From Streptomyces vietnamensis (lineage in GTDB: Bacteria > Actinomycetota > Actinomycetes > Streptomycetales > Streptomycetaceae): a DNA stretch of 64,000 bases. Positions 61,269 to 64,000 of this stretch are shown here, one piece after another. The position numbers were made by a program, and so were the translations under genes. Under the pieces are notes generated by a model, which was not told the DNA's origin, searched no databases, and saw only the letters and a program-made list of their open reading frames with translations. Where the stretch lies: the NCBI RefSeq assembly GCF_000830005.1, contig NZ_CP010407.1, positions 1,765,001 to 1,829,000 of the forward strand. The letters run 5' to 3'. The stretch's first letter is position 1. Every line of letters begins with the position of its first letter.

Positions 61269-61925
61269 ATGGCCCGACCGCGCAAGCCCCTGCTCAGCCG
61301 AGACCGCATCGTCGAGACGGCGGGCGCGCTCGTGGACGCGGAGGGCCTCGCCGCGCTCTCCACCCGGCGGCTCGCCGCCGAACTCGGGGTGAGCGGGCCC
61401 TCGCTCTACAACCACTTCCGCACGAAGGACGAGATCCTCGACGCGGTCGCGGACGCGGTGAGCGCGAAGATCGACCTGTCGATGTTCGCGGAGGGCGACG
61501 GCCGGGACTGGCGGACGGCGCTGCACGACTGGGCGGTCTCCTACCGCGCCGCCCTCGCCGACCACCCGCACATCGTCCCCGTCCTCGCCCAGGGGCCCGG
61601 CCGCCGCCCGGCGGGCCTGAAGGTCGCCGACGCCGTCTTCGGCGCGATGGTCCGGGCCGGCTGGCCCCCGGCGCAGGCCACCTCCATCGGCGCGCTGATG
61701 CGGTACTTCATCACCGGCTCCGCCCTCGGCTCCTTCGCGCGCGGCTTCGTCGACGACGAGACGGCGTACGACCCGGCCGACTACCCCCACCTGGGCCAGG
61801 CCCACCTCCTCGCGGAGCACCGCCAGAAGGTCGACGAGGGCGCCTTCGAGACGGGCCTGCGGGCGCTGCTCGACGGCCTGCGACTCCAGTACGAGGCGAT
61901 GCCGGCCGCCGCCCGGCGGACCTGA
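61269..61925 (+). CDS. TetR-family regulator divergent from acyl-CoA dehydrogenase
   Basis: This 218-residue protein begins MARPRKPLLSRDRIVETAGAL; an in-frame ATG nine bases upstream is the alternative. The helix-turn-helix (LSTRRLAAELGVSGPSLYNHFRTKDEIL in part, about 28-55) has the common LYNHFRTKDE recognition motif. The C-terminal part matches TetR_C regulators of the AcrR-like group. It probably controls the divergent acyl-CoA dehydrogenase. Confidence 0.9.
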   Translation: MARPRKPLLSRDRIVETAGALVDAEGLAALSTRRLAAELGVSGPSLYNHFRTKDEILDAVADAVSAKIDLSMFAEGDGRDWRTALHDWAVSYRAALADHPHIVPVLAQGPGRRPAGLKVADAVFGAMVRAGWPPAQATSIGALMRYFITGSALGSFARGFVDDETAYDPADYPHLGQAHLLAEHRQKVDEGAFETGLRALLDGLRLQYEAMPAAARRT

Positions 61926-61987
61926 GCCCCGCACGAGGCGGCCACCGCGCCCGCCGGAGGCCGCCGCGCCCGCACGAGGCCGCCGCA

Positions 61988-62052
61988 CCCCCGGACGGCA
62001 CCCCCGGACGGCGCACCCCCGGACGGCGCGCCCCTGGACGGCGCACCCCTGG
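61988..62052. repeat. Imperfect 15-bp tandem repeats
   Basis: CCCCCGGACGGCGCA-like units occur four to five times in succession with small changes. No gene overlaps this run. Confidence 0.75.
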
Positions 62053-62120
62053 GCAGCGCCTCCGTGCCCGCGTACGACGCTTCGGCCGCCGCCGAAGCGT
62101 GTGTGCGGCAGGCTTGCCCC

Positions 62121-62816
62121 ATGACTGCCAGTGATCTCGCCGCGCTCGCGGCGCTCTTCGCGGACGAGAGCCGCGCCGCGTTCCTGCTCGCCCTGCTCGA
62201 CGGGCGGGCCTGGACCGCCGGGGAGCTCGCCCGGCACGCCGGGGTGGCGCCGTCCACCGCCAGCGAGCACCTCGGGAAGCTGGTCGCGGGCGGGGTGCTC
62301 GCCGAGGAACGGCAGGGCAGACACCGGTACGTACGCCTCGCCGATCCCGGGATCGCGCACCTCGTCGAGGACCTGGCCGCCCGGTCCGAGCCCGAGGTGC
62401 CCGCGCCGCCGCGCTCGCTGCGGGCCGCGAGCGCCGGGGCGGCGATGGCACGCGGCCGGACCTGCTACGACCACCTCGCGGGACGGCTCGGCATCGCGAT
62501 CGCCGACGCGATGACCGAGCGGGGGCTGCTGCGCCAGGACACCGGGTTCGCGCTCACGGACCGGGGCCTGGCCTGGTTCGACGAGCAGGGCATCGCGCTC
62601 GCACGGAAGGGGCGGCGGCCCGTCGCACGCGGCTGCCTCGACTGGACCGAACGCCGCCCGCACCTCGCGGGCCTCGCGGGCGCCGCACTGTGCCGGCACG
62701 CGCTCGACGCCAGATGGTGCGTGCGGATCGGGTCGGAGCGGGCGGTGAAGGTGACGGCGGAGGGCGAGACGGCCCTGCGGACGGGCCTGGGCATCCCGGC
62801 GGCGGCGCTGCGCTGA
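62121..62816 (+). CDS. ArsR-type winged-helix regulator with extended C-terminal domain
   Basis: This 231-residue protein has the ArsR helix-turn-helix: LLALLDGRAWTAGELARHAG, then VAPSTASEHLGKLVAGGVL (about 47-65) and the wing EERQGRHRYVRLADP. The C-terminal half (GRTCYDHLAGRLGIAIADAM, about 114-133) is a second conserved domain seen in long ArsR proteins, possibly a ligand pocket. The CxxH-type pair may bind metal, but I could not confirm a metal site. The start at 62121 gives MTASDLAALAALFADESR. Confidence 0.85.
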   Translation: MTASDLAALAALFADESRAAFLLALLDGRAWTAGELARHAGVAPSTASEHLGKLVAGGVLAEERQGRHRYVRLADPGIAHLVEDLAARSEPEVPAPPRSLRAASAGAAMARGRTCYDHLAGRLGIAIADAMTERGLLRQDTGFALTDRGLAWFDEQGIALARKGRRPVARGCLDWTERRPHLAGLAGAALCRHALDARWCVRIGSERAVKVTAEGETALRTGLGIPAAALR

Positions 62817-63155
62817 GCGGGCGCGGGCCCGCAGCGGGCACAGACCGGCAGGCGAGGCGGGCGCACGGCCCCGGCAAGCGGCAAGCAACGCGCGACCAAG
62901 CGGGCATGGCCCCCGGCAGGCCGCGGCCCCGGCGAGCGAAGCAAGGCGGGCGTGCCCCGGCAGGCGTGGCCGGCCCGCGCCCGCCCGCCCCCGGCACCCC
63001 TGCCGCCTCTGCCGCCCCCGGCACCCCAGCCGCACCCGGCGCCCCAGCCCCCTGCCGCCTCCGGCGCCCCGGCGCCCCGCGGCTCGCGGCCCGCGGCCCG
63101 CGGCCCCGGCGATATTGCGGTGAGCACCGAAGCATTCCGGCCCTACCTTCAGGGC
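62817..63155. other. GC-rich intergenic region before the EamA gene (no gene)
   Basis: These 339 bp are composed of low-complexity CCGG/GGC-rich blocks, with repeated CCCCGGC and GCGGCCCGCGG words. I see no coding pattern. It is the most compositionally skewed non-coding stretch in the window. Confidence 0.7.
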
Positions 63156-64000
63156 ATGCAGAAGCAATCCTCCCGGCTCGCGCTCGTCGCCGCCGGTGTC
63201 ACCGTCGTCCTCTGGGCCTCCGCCTTCGTCTCCATCCGCAGTGCCGGGGCGGCCTACTCCCCCGGTGCGCTCGCGCTCGGCCGGCTGCTCGCCGGGTCGC
63301 TGGTCCTCGGGGCCGTGCTGCTGGTCCGGCGGGAGGGGCTGCCGCCGCGGGCCGCCTGGCCGGGGATCCTGGTCTCGGGGCTGCTCTGGTTCGGGGTGTA
63401 CATGGTGGTCCTGAACTGGGGCGAGCAGGAGGTCGACGCGGGCACGGCGGCGATGGTGGTGAACATCGGGCCGATACTCATCGCCCTGCTCGGCGCGCGG
63501 TTCCTCAAGGAGTCGCTGCCGCCGCGGCTGCTCGCGGGCATGGCGGTCTCCTTCGCGGGCGCGGTGACCGTCGGCCTGTCGATGTCCGGCGGCGGCTCCG
63601 GCGGGCACGCCTCCGCGCTCGGGGTGGTCCTCTGTCTGCTCGCGGCGATGGCGTACGCGGGCGGGGTCGTGGCGCAGAAGCCGGCGCTCGCGCACGGCAG
63701 CGCGCTCCAGGTGACGACCTTCGGATGCCTGGTGGGCGCCATGGCCTGTCTGCCGTTCGCCGGGCAGCTGGTCGAGGAGGCGGGGCGGGCCCCGCTGTCG
63801 GCGACCCTGAACATGGTCTACCTGGGGGTGTTCCCGACCGCGCTCGCGTTCACGACCTGGGCCTACGCCCTGGCCCGTACGACCGCCGGACGGATGGGCG
63901 CGACGACGTACGCCGTGCCCGCCCTCGTCGTGGTCCTCGCGTGGGTGCTGCTCGGTGAACTGCCGGGCCTGCTCACGCTCGCCGGGGGCGCGCTGTGCCT
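63156..64000 (+). CDS. EamA/DMT-family transporter, C-terminal part cut by the window edge
   Basis: At least 281 residues are visible. The protein has repeated hydrophobic helices typical of the ten-helix drug/metabolite transporter superfamily, from LALVAAGVTVVLWASAFVSI through AMAYAGGVVAQKPALAHGS to VPALVVVLAWVLLGELPGLL. The EamA duplication is apparent: the two halves share the LxxGxAxLxx-type pattern. The substrate is unknown, perhaps amino acids or other metabolites. The ATG at 63156 is good. It follows a long GC-rich spacer and probably starts a transcript that continues beyond the window. Confidence 0.88.
   Translation, partial: MQKQSSRLALVAAGVTVVLWASAFVSIRSAGAAYSPGALALGRLLAGSLVLGAVLLVRREGLPPRAAWPGILVSGLLWFGVYMVVLNWGEQEVDAGTAAMVVNIGPILIALLGARFLKESLPPRLLAGMAVSFAGAVTVGLSMSGGGSGGHASALGVVLCLLAAMAYAGGVVAQKPALAHGSALQVTTFGCLVGAMACLPFAGQLVEEAGRAPLSATLNMVYLGVFPTALAFTTWAYALARTTAGRMGATTYAVPALVVVLAWVLLGELPGLLTLAGGALC

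Overview
The window is very GC-rich, has the codon use of a high-GC actinomycete, and carries genes typical of Streptomyces: two chaplins, a gyl glycerol operon, mycothiol genes (mshC and an S-(hydroxymethyl)mycothiol dehydrogenase), a SoxR of actinomycete type and one TTA (bldA-type) codon. It reads as a core chromosomal segment. I see no phage, transposase, CRISPR array or biosynthetic gene cluster. From memory, the gene order metH, gylR, glpFKD, PAC2, mshC, chpC/chpH, gntR/gntK/gntP matches the S. coelicolor core chromosome; I could not check this by search.

Layout. 1-9.1 kb: a partial HAD hydrolase, cobalamin-dependent methionine synthase metH, then gylR and the glpF-glpK-glpD operon with a shared 13-bp element before gylR and before glpF. 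9.2-15.6 kb: an LLM flavin oxidoreductase, a PAC2 protein, and two secreted proteins (a Tat-exported SMP-30-like protein and a large GH31 glycosidase). 15.7-19.3 kb: a minus-strand block of histidine phosphatase, DUF3090, kinase-like protein and mshC. 19.4-27.0 kb: CorA, a ferritin-like protein, a second LLM enzyme, an aldo/keto reductase and a RecD2-like protein that has lost its ATPase motifs. 27.1-30.1 kb: chaplins chpC and chpH, an M20 peptidase and tRNA-Leu(GAG).

30.1-38.3 kb: a pseudouridine synthase, the mycothiol-linked pair mscR plus MBL hydrolase, an amino acid permease, and a gluconate module (GntR, gntK, gntP) with two phased operator-like palindromes. 38.4-48.9 kb: redox enzymes, each near a TetR or HxlR regulator, two DUF202 membrane proteins, and glucarate dehydratase. 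49.0-52.8 kb: a compact cluster of an aminoglycoside-phosphotransferase-like kinase, an acyl-CoA dehydrogenase, a TetR regulator and an SDR, bracketed by two related palindromes. Its composition resembles the levulinate (lva) pathway and the vertebrate ACAD10/11 fusion, so 4-hydroxyacyl-CoA catabolism is the best hypothesis. 52.9-57.7 kb: secreted NamZ-type hydrolase, an erythromycin-esterase-like protein with a TTA codon, an alpha/beta hydrolase and a small zinc-ribbon protein. 57.7-64 kb: an inverted pair of palindromic intergenic repeats, SoxR, a MaoC/TetR/acyl-CoA dehydrogenase group, an ArsR-type regulator and a partial EamA transporter.

The most rewarding points are the putative 4-hydroxyacyl-CoA cluster, the pseudo-RecD2 protein, the paired operator sites that define several small regulons, and the repeated palindromes.
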